A stretch of 64,000 nucleotides of DNA from the NCBI GenBank assembly GCA_026129095.1, contig JAHCIT010000004.1, forward strand, positions 1 through 64,000, written 5' to 3'. The DNA is from Deltaproteobacteria bacterium (GTDB lineage: Bacteria; JAGRBM01; JAHCIT01). The notes beneath the pieces were generated by a model. The model was not told where the DNA came from, made no database searches, and saw only the letters and a list, made by a program, of their open reading frames with translations. The position numbers were made by a program, and so were the translations under genes. Shown here piece after piece: positions 7,180 to 15,396 of the stretch; position 1 is the stretch's first letter; each line of letters opens with the position of its first letter.

Positions 7180-9720
7180 ATGCTCACCCGATTCAACTTC
7201 ATCGCGCGGTGGATCGCCGAATTCCTGTTCGGCGCGATGGACCTGAGCGACAAGCTCCAGGACCGCGTCTGGTCGCTCCGCAAGGAGGGAACGGTCGTCT
7301 TCGTCCAGCGCCGCCGGAGCTGGGTCGATACGGTCGTCTTCAACTACCTGTTCCTGAAGGCGAAGCTCCCGTTGATCCGGTTCGTGGGCGGCGAGATCGA
7401 CCTTTTGCTGGTGGGGCCGGTCCGCGAGATCATCAGGGCGTTTTTCCGCGCCATCGGGCTTGCCCGGCCGCTCCCCGCGCAGAAGCCCTACCTTGACCGC
7501 CTCGGCGAGGAACTGGCCGCCGGGCGCGAGTCGCTCGTCTTTCTCGCCAAGGGGCGGAGCATCGTCAAGGATTTCTTCTCCGGCAACGACCCGTTCCCGC
7601 TGCTGGTGAAACTGGCCCGGACCTCCGACCGGCCTGTCTACCTCCTTCCGCAGTACATCATCTGGGACCAGACGCCCGGCCACAGCCGCGCCACCGTCAC
7701 CGAACGGGTGCTGGGGGCCGAGGATGACGAGTCGGTCGTCCGCCGGGCGATCGCCTGGATCAAGATGCTCCGCTACGCCAAGGCCGACTGCGGCACGCCG
7801 ATCGACGTGCGGGCGTTCATCAGGCTCCAGGACGAGGGTCTGAGCGACCGGGAGATCGTCCACCGGCTGAAGCTGGAGCTGCTGATGGAGTTCGAGCGCG
7901 AGCGGCGGGTCTATTCGGGCCCCAGGCTCAAGCAGCGGCCGGACATGAAGGCTGATATCCTGCGCGACGAGTGGTTCGTGGGGCGGCTGCTGGAGCTGGC
8001 CGAGCGGACAAACCAGAACCGCGACATGCTGCTCTACAAGGCCAACCGGATGCTCGACAAGATGGCCTCCGACTACAGCCACCTGAGCACCCGTGCGCTC
8101 AACTTCGTGCTGACGCAGGCCTGGAAGCGGATGTGGGACGGCATCGAGATGGACCCGGCGCAGCTCGAAACCCTGCGCCAGGCGATGCGGGAGGGGCCGG
8201 TGCTGCTGATGCCGAACCACTCGTCGCATGCCGACTACCTGCTCATGTCCACCCAGCTTTACGCCCACGACATCATCCCGCCCCACATCGCCGCCGGGGA
8301 CAACCTCTCGTTCTGGCCGCTGGGGGCGATCTTCCGGGGATCGGGGGCGTTCTTCATGCGCCGCTCGTTCCGGGGCGACGACCTCTACAAGCTCGTCTTC
8401 GACGCCTACATCCGTTTCCTCCTGCGCGAGGGATACCTCGTCGAGTTCTTCATCGAGGGCGGGCGCTCCCGCTCGGGCAAGATGCTCGGCCCCAAGTACG
8501 GACTGCTTTCGACGATGATCGACCACTACTTCACCGGCGACTGCCCGAACCTCTCCATCCTGCCGGTCGGCGTCGATTACGACCGGGTGTTCGAGGAAAA
8601 CTCGTTCAAGAAGGAACTGGAAGGCGGGGCCAAGCAGAAGGAATCGGTATTCGCGCTCCTCAAGATCGTCCGGTTCTTCGGCGAGAAGCGGGGCCGCGTC
8701 TACGTGAAGTTCGGCGAGCTGCTGCGCCTGCGCGACTGGACGGCCGACCGGAACCAGACGATGGACGATGCCGACAACCGCAAGACCTTCACGGCCGATC
8801 TCGCCGCCGAGGTCGTCACCCGCATCCAGCGCGAGCGAACCGCCTCGCCCACGGCGCTTGTCTGCGCCGCCCTGCTCCCCGACCCCGGCGTGGCGATCGA
8901 CCCGATCCTGTTCCAGAAGCGGGTGGAACTGCTGCTCGCCGCCGTGAAGCGGATCGGCATGCGTCTACCCTCCTCGCTTGCCGGGGCGCAGACGGACGCC
9001 CTCCGCACGCTGCATGACCGGCTGCACGACCTTGCCCACTCGAAGGTGGTGAGGATTGACGAGAATACCGGCCACATCACCTTCGAGCGGCCCGCGACGC
9101 TCGTCCTCGACTACTACCGCAACACTGTCGTGAACCTGCTCTCGGAGCTGTCGCTCACCGCGCTGGCCCTGCTGGCGGGCGGCACGGAACCCGCCGGGGC
9201 GGCCGGGATCGAGCGGCGCACGGAGTTTGCCGATACGCTGCTCGCCGGGCAGTTCATCCGGCCGGTCCGCGTCTCCGGCGAGGAGCGGCTGAAGATGCTC
9301 GCCGACCTCGGAGCCGCGACGCTCGCCAACGGGGCGGCCCCGCTCACGGCCTGCCCCGCCGACACCGAATCGCTCCGGCTCATCGCCTCGCTCGTCCGGC
9401 CGAACATCGAAACCGCCTGGCTCGTCCTGGATTCGCTGCCGCTTCTGGACGGCACGCCCCTGAAGAAGTCCGACTTCGCCAAACAGGTCGTGAAGCGGTC
9501 GGCCGACTCCCTGAAGAACGGCGACATCCGGACGGTGGAGTCCATTTCCCGCGCCCGTATTGACGAGGCGATCGGCTCGCTCACGCATCTCAAAGTGATC
9601 GAGCCCGGCGCCGAGCGGGACGAAATCCGCTCCGGCCCCACCGGCAAGCGGCACCCGCTCATCACCGGGGCCCGCGACCTGCTCGACCGGACGGCGCTCG
9701 CCGCCGGAAAACCGCAGTAG
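7180..9720 (+). CDS. plsB: Glycerol-3-phosphate acyltransferase, PlsB family
   Basis: An 846-residue protein close in size to E. coli PlsB (about 807). It would acylate sn-glycerol 3-phosphate at position 1, the first step of membrane phospholipid synthesis, at the inner membrane. The acyltransferase blocks are visible: H347-X4-D352 in NHSSHADYL, GAFFMRRSF near 388, FIEGGRSRSGK near 425 (glycerol-phosphate binding) and ILPVGVDYD near 461. The N-terminal 300 residues and the long C-terminal helical part also follow PlsB architecture. ATG 7180 has only a weak ribosome site. glpK lies elsewhere in the window, so both glycerol-phosphate supply and use are represented. Confidence 0.9.
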   Translation: MLTRFNFIARWIAEFLFGAMDLSDKLQDRVWSLRKEGTVVFVQRRRSWVDTVVFNYLFLKAKLPLIRFVGGEIDLLLVGPVREIIRAFFRAIGLARPLPAQKPYLDRLGEELAAGRESLVFLAKGRSIVKDFFSGNDPFPLLVKLARTSDRPVYLLPQYIIWDQTPGHSRATVTERVLGAEDDESVVRRAIAWIKMLRYAKADCGTPIDVRAFIRLQDEGLSDREIVHRLKLELLMEFERERRVYSGPRLKQRPDMKADILRDEWFVGRLLELAERTNQNRDMLLYKANRMLDKMASDYSHLSTRALNFVLTQAWKRMWDGIEMDPAQLETLRQAMREGPVLLMPNHSSHADYLLMSTQLYAHDIIPPHIAAGDNLSFWPLGAIFRGSGAFFMRRSFRGDDLYKLVFDAYIRFLLREGYLVEFFIEGGRSRSGKMLGPKYGLLSTMIDHYFTGDCPNLSILPVGVDYDRVFEENSFKKELEGGAKQKESVFALLKIVRFFGEKRGRVYVKFGELLRLRDWTADRNQTMDDADNRKTFTADLAAEVVTRIQRERTASPTALVCAALLPDPGVAIDPILFQKRVELLLAAVKRIGMRLPSSLAGAQTDALRTLHDRLHDLAHSKVVRIDENTGHITFERPATLVLDYYRNTVVNLLSELSLTALALLAGGTEPAGAAGIERRTEFADTLLAGQFIRPVRVSGEERLKMLADLGAATLANGAAPLTACPADTESLRLIASLVRPNIETAWLVLDSLPLLDGTPLKKSDFAKQVVKRSADSLKNGDIRTVESISRARIDEAIGSLTHLKVIEPGAERDEIRSGPTGKRHPLITGARDLLDRTALAAGKPQ

Positions 9721-9729
9721 CGTTTTTTC

Positions 9730-11421
9730 CTATTCGACCTGGGCGGCCTTTGACGGATCGGACGGGGATTCGTCCGTTTCCTTCGTTCCATCGGCCGGCT
9801 GGCCGAGGCCGAGCTGGGCGGTGAGCTTGTCGATCTGGGAGTCGAGGAGCTTGAGGTCCTTCTCGATGGCCGGCTGGACGGCCGTGCCAGGGTAGTCGGC
9901 GAGAAGCTGGTTGAGCTGTTTCTGCACGGCAAGAAGCGCCAGCCGCCGGGCGGCGGCGTCCTTGATCCTGAGGGCGCGCACCACGGCGTCGGCGGCCTGC
10001 TCGCGCTGGCGCTGGACCACGCCGTCAATGGCGGCGGGAAGCAGCTCCAGCGCCCTGCGGTTTTCGGTGGGCGAGCCCGACAGTTCGCGGAGCAGGTAGA
10101 CCGCTTCCGGGAACTTGCCCTCGCGGACGGCGAGCTCGGCTGCAAGAAGTTTCTGCCGGTCCAGCTCGGCCCGCTCGGCCGACGCCTTTCCCTTCTGGGC
10201 CTCCATCGTGCTGAGGGAGGCGGAGATCATCGGCTGGAGATCGGTTTCGGGGAAACGGTTCCGGAGCTCGCCGATCCTCCCGCGCACCGTGTCCAGTTCC
10301 GTCCGGCCGTGGAAGTAGCCGTCCTGGAGCGCCGACAGCTCGCGGCCGAGGAGGTCCAGCCGCCGCTGGCGGAAGCCTTCCATGATCTGCTGCGCGCGCT
10401 CGCGCAGGGCCGGGTCGCGGGCCTCGCCCATCACGTCGGCCACGAGGCCGTGCGCGGCCGAGTAGTCGGTGCCGTAGGCGAAGATCGCCTCGGCCTGGAT
10501 GAGCTTCGCCCGCCAGCGGGCATTCTCGTCCCGGTCGCGCCGCTCCAGCGCGGCGATGCGGTCCCGCGTCTGGGGGCCCAGCGGCTCCAGCGACTTCAGC
10601 CGTTCCATCACCGCCTGGTAGTACTGGCGCGCACGGTCGAGCTCGCCCACGGCGGCCAGATACCCGGCCAGCTCGCCCGTGAGCGTGGGGAGATCGTCGA
10701 ACTGCTGCGACGAGAGAAAACCCTCGAGATAGTGCGCCGCCCGCGCCGGATCGCCCGACCTTGCGGCCGCCCGCGCCACTGCGGGCACCACGTCCAGCGG
10801 CATCTCCTCCGGCGGAAGCTCGCTCACCGCCGTATCCCAGGCGGCGAGAATCTTCCCGTCGTCGCCCGACTGGACCGCCTGGAGCAGTTCCTGCCGGACC
10901 GACCCGCCGGTGCGGGCCGGGATCTGCCCCTCGCCGATCTCCCCGGCCTCGCCGGACGCGAGCCGGGCGGCGCGCAGCTTGGCGAGCCTCGTCATGGCTC
11001 CGATAAGCTGTTCCCAGCGGGCGCGGTCGCCCGCTTCGGTGCGGATCGTGTGGCGGTCGAGGCCGCTGGCCGCCTCGGCGAGGGCGACGAGCGCCTCCAG
11101 TTCCCCGGTGCGGGCCTGCTTCTGCGCGTCGGAAAGGGTGCGAGACTTGCGCGTCTCGTCGAGAAGCTTTTTCAGCGGGGCCGGGTCGGGGAGCTGGATA
11201 TCCACCTGCAGCGATTCGGGCGTCGCCGATTCGCCATAAGGGTTCACGTAGCCCTGCGCCGCCGCGCCGCCACCGGCCGCGCCCTCTTCCACCGGTGCGG
11301 GGGGCGGCGGCCCGCCGGGCAGCGTGACTCCGGCGCACCCGGATAGAACGGCGGCCAGCAGGGAAAGCCCGCTTCCGGCGGCCCGGAAACGGCGGATGAT
11401 CTCGGCCTGAAACTGCGGCAT
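9730..11421 (-). CDS. Large helical lipoprotein, function unknown
   Basis: A 563-residue lipoprotein from ATG 11421 (MPQFQAEIIRRFRAAG), chosen because GAGGTG precedes it and the hydrophobic segment leads to the lipobox LSGC; upstream in-frame ATG 11499 adds no signal. After a Pro/Gly-rich linker the chain is almost all helix, rich in Ala, Arg, Glu and Leu. It has TPR-like pairs such as DPARAAHYLEGFLSSQ and GELDRARQYYQAVMERL, followed by coiled-coil segments. It converges on plsB with a 9-bp gap. It probably acts as a periplasmic or outer-membrane assembly scaffold. No specific family recognised. Confidence 0.75.
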   Translation of the reverse strand: MPQFQAEIIRRFRAAGSGLSLLAAVLSGCAGVTLPGGPPPPAPVEEGAAGGGAAAQGYVNPYGESATPESLQVDIQLPDPAPLKKLLDETRKSRTLSDAQKQARTGELEALVALAEAASGLDRHTIRTEAGDRARWEQLIGAMTRLAKLRAARLASGEAGEIGEGQIPARTGGSVRQELLQAVQSGDDGKILAAWDTAVSELPPEEMPLDVVPAVARAAARSGDPARAAHYLEGFLSSQQFDDLPTLTGELAGYLAAVGELDRARQYYQAVMERLKSLEPLGPQTRDRIAALERRDRDENARWRAKLIQAEAIFAYGTDYSAAHGLVADVMGEARDPALRERAQQIMEGFRQRRLDLLGRELSALQDGYFHGRTELDTVRGRIGELRNRFPETDLQPMISASLSTMEAQKGKASAERAELDRQKLLAAELAVREGKFPEAVYLLRELSGSPTENRRALELLPAAIDGVVQRQREQAADAVVRALRIKDAAARRLALLAVQKQLNQLLADYPGTAVQPAIEKDLKLLDSQIDKLTAQLGLGQPADGTKETDESPSDPSKAAQVE

Positions 11422-11645
11422 CGTCGGCACCTCGTCCAAAAGCACCTGCTCCCCTGAATCCCGATGGTGACAGGCCCCTGTATACACGCCCGGAGCCACG
11501 GCCGTAAACCGGCGGCCGGGGGAGTACCAGAGGGGCCGCCACAGGTCAGTTGACAGTGGCGGCGTGAATCACCTAACTAGTGCAAATCTGTAGGTTTCCA
11601 CGGAATCGCAGAACCATCTAGAGGGAAGGTTATAGTTACGCCCAT

Positions 11646-12305
11646 ATGAGTGCCCAGGACGACGCCCTGTTCCAACGATTCGGAAAGGTTTTCCCCGCCG
11701 GCACGACCATCTTCGAGGAAGGCGCCGAGGGGCGCGAGATGTTCGTGATCCAGGACGGCAAGGTCCGCATCTCCAAGAAGGTGCGCGACGTGGAGAAGGT
11801 GCTGGCCGACATCGGCCCCGGCGCGTTCTTCGGCGAGATGTCGATCCTCCTCAACAAGCCGCGCTCGGCGAAGGCAGTGGTGCTGACCGATTCGAAGCTG
11901 CTGGTGATCGAGCCCAAGACGTTCGAGGCGATGCTCAAGGGCAACGCCGAAATCGCCATCCGGCTCATCAAGATCCTCGCCGACCGGCTCCAGGAGGCCG
12001 ACGAGCAGATCGAGAACCTGCTGCTGCGCGACGACTCCAGCCGCGTGGTCCACTTCCTCACCCGGCAGGCGGACAAGAAGGGCAAGCCCGTCGAGGGCGG
12101 CGGCCGCTTCATCGCCGGCAACAAGGATCTGATCTCCGCCCAGACCGGCACCGACCCCCGGCACATCAACGACGTGCTGGACAAGCTGGTGAAGGGCAAC
12201 CTGCTGAAAATCCAGCCCGACGGATTTGTCGTCGCCGAGACGGAAAAGCTCCGGAAGTTCCTGGAGTACCTCGCGCTCAAGGAGCAGTTCGGGGAGTTTT
12301 CCTGA
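11646..12305 (+). CDS. Cyclic-nucleotide-binding regulator, Crp/Fnr type
   Basis: A 219-residue protein. Residues 10-120 form a cNMP-binding beta-barrel with the phosphate-binding cassette GAFFGEMSILLNKPRSA, where Arg-Ser contacts cyclic phosphate in Crp. A dimerisation helix follows, then a C-terminal winged-helix region (DLISAQTGTDPRHINDVLDK) with a looser helix-turn-helix than Crp. Fnr-type cysteines are absent, so an iron-sulfur oxygen sensor is unlikely. The next gene encodes a putative cyclic-nucleotide phosphodiesterase 49 bp downstream, so ligand binding and ligand removal are paired. Targets cannot be told from the window. Confidence 0.85.
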   Translation: MSAQDDALFQRFGKVFPAGTTIFEEGAEGREMFVIQDGKVRISKKVRDVEKVLADIGPGAFFGEMSILLNKPRSAKAVVLTDSKLLVIEPKTFEAMLKGNAEIAIRLIKILADRLQEADEQIENLLLRDDSSRVVHFLTRQADKKGKPVEGGGRFIAGNKDLISAQTGTDPRHINDVLDKLVKGNLLKIQPDGFVVAETEKLRKFLEYLALKEQFGEFS

Positions 12306-12354
12306 TACCCCGCAGCGGGGGCGGCTGTCAGGAAAGGCGGAAACCGGGTTTCCC

Positions 12355-13125
12355 ATGCGTGTGAAGATCTGCGGATGCTCCGGCGGCGAGACACCGGAAA
12401 CCTCCCTGACGGGGTTTGTGATCGACGACACCCTGGCGCTGGACGCCGGTTCGCTGTGCAAGGCCCTCACGCTCGAAGAACAGTGCGCCCTCGACAACGT
12501 GCTCATCACGCACACGCACCTGGACCACATCAAGGACCTGGCGTTCCTCGCCGACAACATCATCGGGATCAAGAAGACGCCGCTCCACATCTGGGGAGCC
12601 GAGCCGGTCATCCGGGTGCTGCGCGAACACTTCATGAACGACCGGATCTGGCCGGACTTCACGAAGATCCCCACGGCCGACAACCCCACGCTCGTCTACC
12701 ACCAGATCGAGCCGGAAAAGCCGTTCGAGGTGGCCGGTTACAAGGTGCTGGCCGTGCCGACGAAGCACCCCGTTCCGAATACCGGCTACATCGTCTCCAA
12801 CGCCACGGGCGCGTTCTGCTTCACCGGGGACACCGGCGTCACCGAACGTATCTGGGAAGTGCTCAACCAGACGCCGAAGGTGCTGGGCCTCATCACGGAA
12901 GTGAGTTTCCCGAACATGATGACCGACCTGGCGAACCTGAGCGGCCACCTGACGCCGAAGATGCTGTTTGAGCAGATGGGGCGGCTCAAGAACCGCAACT
13001 ACACGGTCTACCTGTCGCACAACAAGCCCAATTTCCGCGAACTGCTCCACAAGGAAGTGGCCGAGACGGGGCTCCAGGACTACTACTTCCTTACCCGCGG
13101 CGAGCTGCTCGACCTCGCTCCCTGA
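12355..13125 (+). CDS. Class II cyclic-nucleotide phosphodiesterase-like metallo-hydrolase
   Basis: A 256-residue protein of the metallo-beta-lactamase fold. The metal motif THTHLDHI (H53, H55, D57, H58) matches the HxHxDH signature. The 'HTHLDH' form is typical of class II 3',5'-cyclic nucleotide phosphodiesterases (PDEase_II). Later metal ligands are likely in TKHPVPNTG, CFTGDTG and LSHNKPN. ATG 12355 fits the domain start. Placement directly after a cNMP-binding regulator suggests it hydrolyses the same nucleotide (cAMP or cGMP). A general beta-lactamase-fold hydrolase is the alternative. Confidence 0.75.
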   Translation: MRVKICGCSGGETPETSLTGFVIDDTLALDAGSLCKALTLEEQCALDNVLITHTHLDHIKDLAFLADNIIGIKKTPLHIWGAEPVIRVLREHFMNDRIWPDFTKIPTADNPTLVYHQIEPEKPFEVAGYKVLAVPTKHPVPNTGYIVSNATGAFCFTGDTGVTERIWEVLNQTPKVLGLITEVSFPNMMTDLANLSGHLTPKMLFEQMGRLKNRNYTVYLSHNKPNFRELLHKEVAETGLQDYYFLTRGELLDLAP

Positions 13126-13150
13126 AACCCGCCCCCGCAAGAAACCCACC

Positions 13151-14482
13151 TTGACCCTGCCCAGGGAAATCCGCTCCGCCGCCGACTTCGGCAGCCTTGA
13201 GGCCGGGCAGACGATCCGTCTTGGCCTGGAGCGGATGCGCCGCCTCTGCGAAAAACTGGACCATCCCGAACGGGCGTTCCGCGCCGTCCACGTGGCCGGG
13301 ACCAACGGCAAGGGCTCGATCTGCGCGGCGATCCATGCGGTGCTCGCCGGGGCGGGCGCGGAGCCGGGACTCTACACCTCGCCGCATCTGGTGAGCCCGC
13401 TGGAGCGTGTGCGGATAGGGCGGCGTGACTGGACCGAAACGGAACTCGTCTCGTCCGTCAACGAGGCGCTTTCGGCCGTTCACGGCGACACGGCCCTGTC
13501 GGCCGAGCCGCCCACGGTGTTTGAACTCGTTACGGCGGCGGCCTTTCTCGCGCTCGCCCGCGCCGGCGTGAAGCTGGCCGTGATCGAGGTGGGGCTCGGC
13601 GGCCGTCTCGATTCGACCACGGTCTGCCACCCGGAAGTGTGCGTCATCAGTTCCATCGGGCTCGACCACCAGCAGTATCTGGGGCCGGACATCCTCAGCA
13701 TCGGGCGAGAGAAGGCGGGGATCATCCGGGAAAAGGCGCCGGTGGTCACGTCCGCCGTGCAGCCGGAAATCCAGCGGCTCATCCACGACACGGCGATGGA
13801 GCGGCTCTCGCCCTGCTATCTGGGCGGCCGCCACTTCGACTACGTTTCGGCCGGACGGGAAGGCGGCAGCGAGGCGCGGTTCGACTACCTCGGCATCAAC
13901 ACCCGCTGGCCGGACCTTCCGCTGCCGCTGCCGGGCGCGCACCAGTTCCAGAACATGGCCGCCGCCTGCGCGGCACTGGAACTGCTCGCCGCCCGCGGCG
14001 TGGCGGGCCTTGCGCCGGAGACGGTGCGCTCCGGACTTGCCTCCGTGCGCTGGCCGGGGCGGCTGGAGCATGTCTCCACCTCGCCCGACCTGTGGCTCGA
14101 TGGCGCGCACAACCCGGACGCCGCCCGCGTCCTGGCGAAGTTTCTCGAAACGGCCGCCGCGGGCCGCCGCCTCCACTTCATCGTGGGCTTCCGGGCGGAC
14201 AAGCAGCAGCGGGAGTTCCTGGAGATCATCGCCCCGCTGGCCCACCGGATCACCGCGACCGGCGCCCCGGGGCTCATGCCGGCGGACGAGGCGGGCCGGA
14301 TCGCGGCGGCCGTTCACCGGAACACGGTCGTCGAGCCGGAACTTGCGAAAATCCTCGCCCAGCTTCACTGGCGGAAAGACGCCACCGAAACGGCCGTCGT
14401 CACGGGATCGCTCTATCTGGTGGGCGCGGCGAAGGCGTGGCTCGACCTCAACATGCCCGGCCAGCGTTCACCGGCCGCCTGA
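13151..14482 (+). CDS. folC: Folylpolyglutamate/dihydrofolate synthase
   Basis: About 443 residues from a TTG at 13151. No ATG fits, and homologues start roughly 40 residues before the P-loop. It adds glutamate to dihydropteroate or folates using ATP in the cytoplasm. Evidence: P-loop HVAGTNGKGS, then YTSPHLVSPLERVRIG, the ATP/Mg motif EVGLGGRLDSTTVCHPEVC, GLDHQQYLG with EKAGIIREKAP, and LWLDGAHNPDAARVL near the Mur-ligase-like C-terminal domain. Length is normal for FolC. The start is 25 bp after the phosphodiesterase gene, so co-transcription is likely. Confidence 0.88.
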   Translation: MTLPREIRSAADFGSLEAGQTIRLGLERMRRLCEKLDHPERAFRAVHVAGTNGKGSICAAIHAVLAGAGAEPGLYTSPHLVSPLERVRIGRRDWTETELVSSVNEALSAVHGDTALSAEPPTVFELVTAAAFLALARAGVKLAVIEVGLGGRLDSTTVCHPEVCVISSIGLDHQQYLGPDILSIGREKAGIIREKAPVVTSAVQPEIQRLIHDTAMERLSPCYLGGRHFDYVSAGREGGSEARFDYLGINTRWPDLPLPLPGAHQFQNMAAACAALELLAARGVAGLAPETVRSGLASVRWPGRLEHVSTSPDLWLDGAHNPDAARVLAKFLETAAAGRRLHFIVGFRADKQQREFLEIIAPLAHRITATGAPGLMPADEAGRIAAAVHRNTVVEPELAKILAQLHWRKDATETAVVTGSLYLVGAAKAWLDLNMPGQRSPAA

Positions 14483-14506
14483 ACGGCTGGTTCGGGGCCG
14501 GAACCG

Positions 14507-15199
14507 TCAGGGCTGTTCCGCTTCGCCGGGCGGATTGGCGGCAGGCTGCCGGGCGGGCTCCTGCTGGTCATCCGGCACCCAGAGGCGGTCGCGGCGGAAG
14601 TACAGCTCCAGCGCGAGCTGCGTGAACGATTCGAAGACGCCCTCGCCCACTTCCTCCTGCCTGACGATGATCGCCTGGTCATCGGGGCCGATGACATGGA
14701 ACACCGGGGAGCGGACGAACATCTCCTTGGTCACCTTCCGCATGTTCTGGCGGTCGGCCCAGGTGCGGTAGGCGTCATCCCACGCGATCTCGCGCACTCC
14801 GAAGGCGTTCACCTCGCGGATCCCGGCGTCGTCCACACGCCAGTAGTGGGAAAAGTGGCTGATCGTCCGGTTGTAGAACACCAGCGAGCCCGCGAGCACG
14901 ATCATCGCCCACAGGGCGACGCGGCCGGGTTTCGGCAGGTTTTCCTGGGTGACGGAGCGGTAAGCCAGCGGGAACAGGAATCCCACGGCGGCCAGAACCC
15001 CGTACCAGATGGCGTCCACGAGGAAACTGAGCGGCGCGACCGAGATGATCCCCACGCCGGCCGCCGGGCTCTCGAACCGGTAGTAGGTCGTGCATCCGGC
15101 CGCCCCGGAAAGGACAGCCAGAACGGCGAGGCGGCGGGCAAAACCGCTGGCGAGACAGGTGAAACGGCGGCTATTGGGGGCGGCTCCGGGGCAAAACAT
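14507..15199 (-). CDS. Membrane-associated lipoprotein, unknown
   Basis: About 230 residues from ATG 15199, which has GGAGAG upstream; ATG 15232 is the longer alternative. A signal segment ends in GAAGC followed by TTYYRFESP, and two further hydrophobic stretches (FLVDAIWYGVLAAVGFLFPL and VALWAMIVLAGSLVFY) form a hairpin. The C-terminal part is soluble (FGVREIAWDDAYRTWADR). No family recognised. It converges on folC with a 24-bp gap. Confidence 0.65.
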   Translation of the reverse strand: MFCPGAAPNSRRFTCLASGFARRLAVLAVLSGAAGCTTYYRFESPAAGVGIISVAPLSFLVDAIWYGVLAAVGFLFPLAYRSVTQENLPKPGRVALWAMIVLAGSLVFYNRTISHFSHYWRVDDAGIREVNAFGVREIAWDDAYRTWADRQNMRKVTKEMFVRSPVFHVIGPDDQAIIVRQEEVGEGVFESFTQLALELYFRRDRLWVPDDQQEPARQPAANPPGEAEQP

Positions 15200-15396
15200 C
15201 GGATCGGCTCTCTCCGTGGCATGTACGGCCATTCCCGCCAGGTCACGGGATTTGCAGAAACGGCTCTGTGTGATAGATTAACCGTTGCAGAGACAGAATC
15301 AAAAAACGTTAGTTATTATGATGACTTACAAGCCAAGGATGCGCCGCCCCTGACCGGGCGCCGCTGTCCCGGCCAGTGGCCGGGGCATGGGCGACC

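Noticed and set aside
6550-8526. 658-residue leftward ORF opposite plsB
   Set aside because: Shadow of plsB and the basic-protein gene; composition is Arg/Pro/Leu-rich with no motifs.
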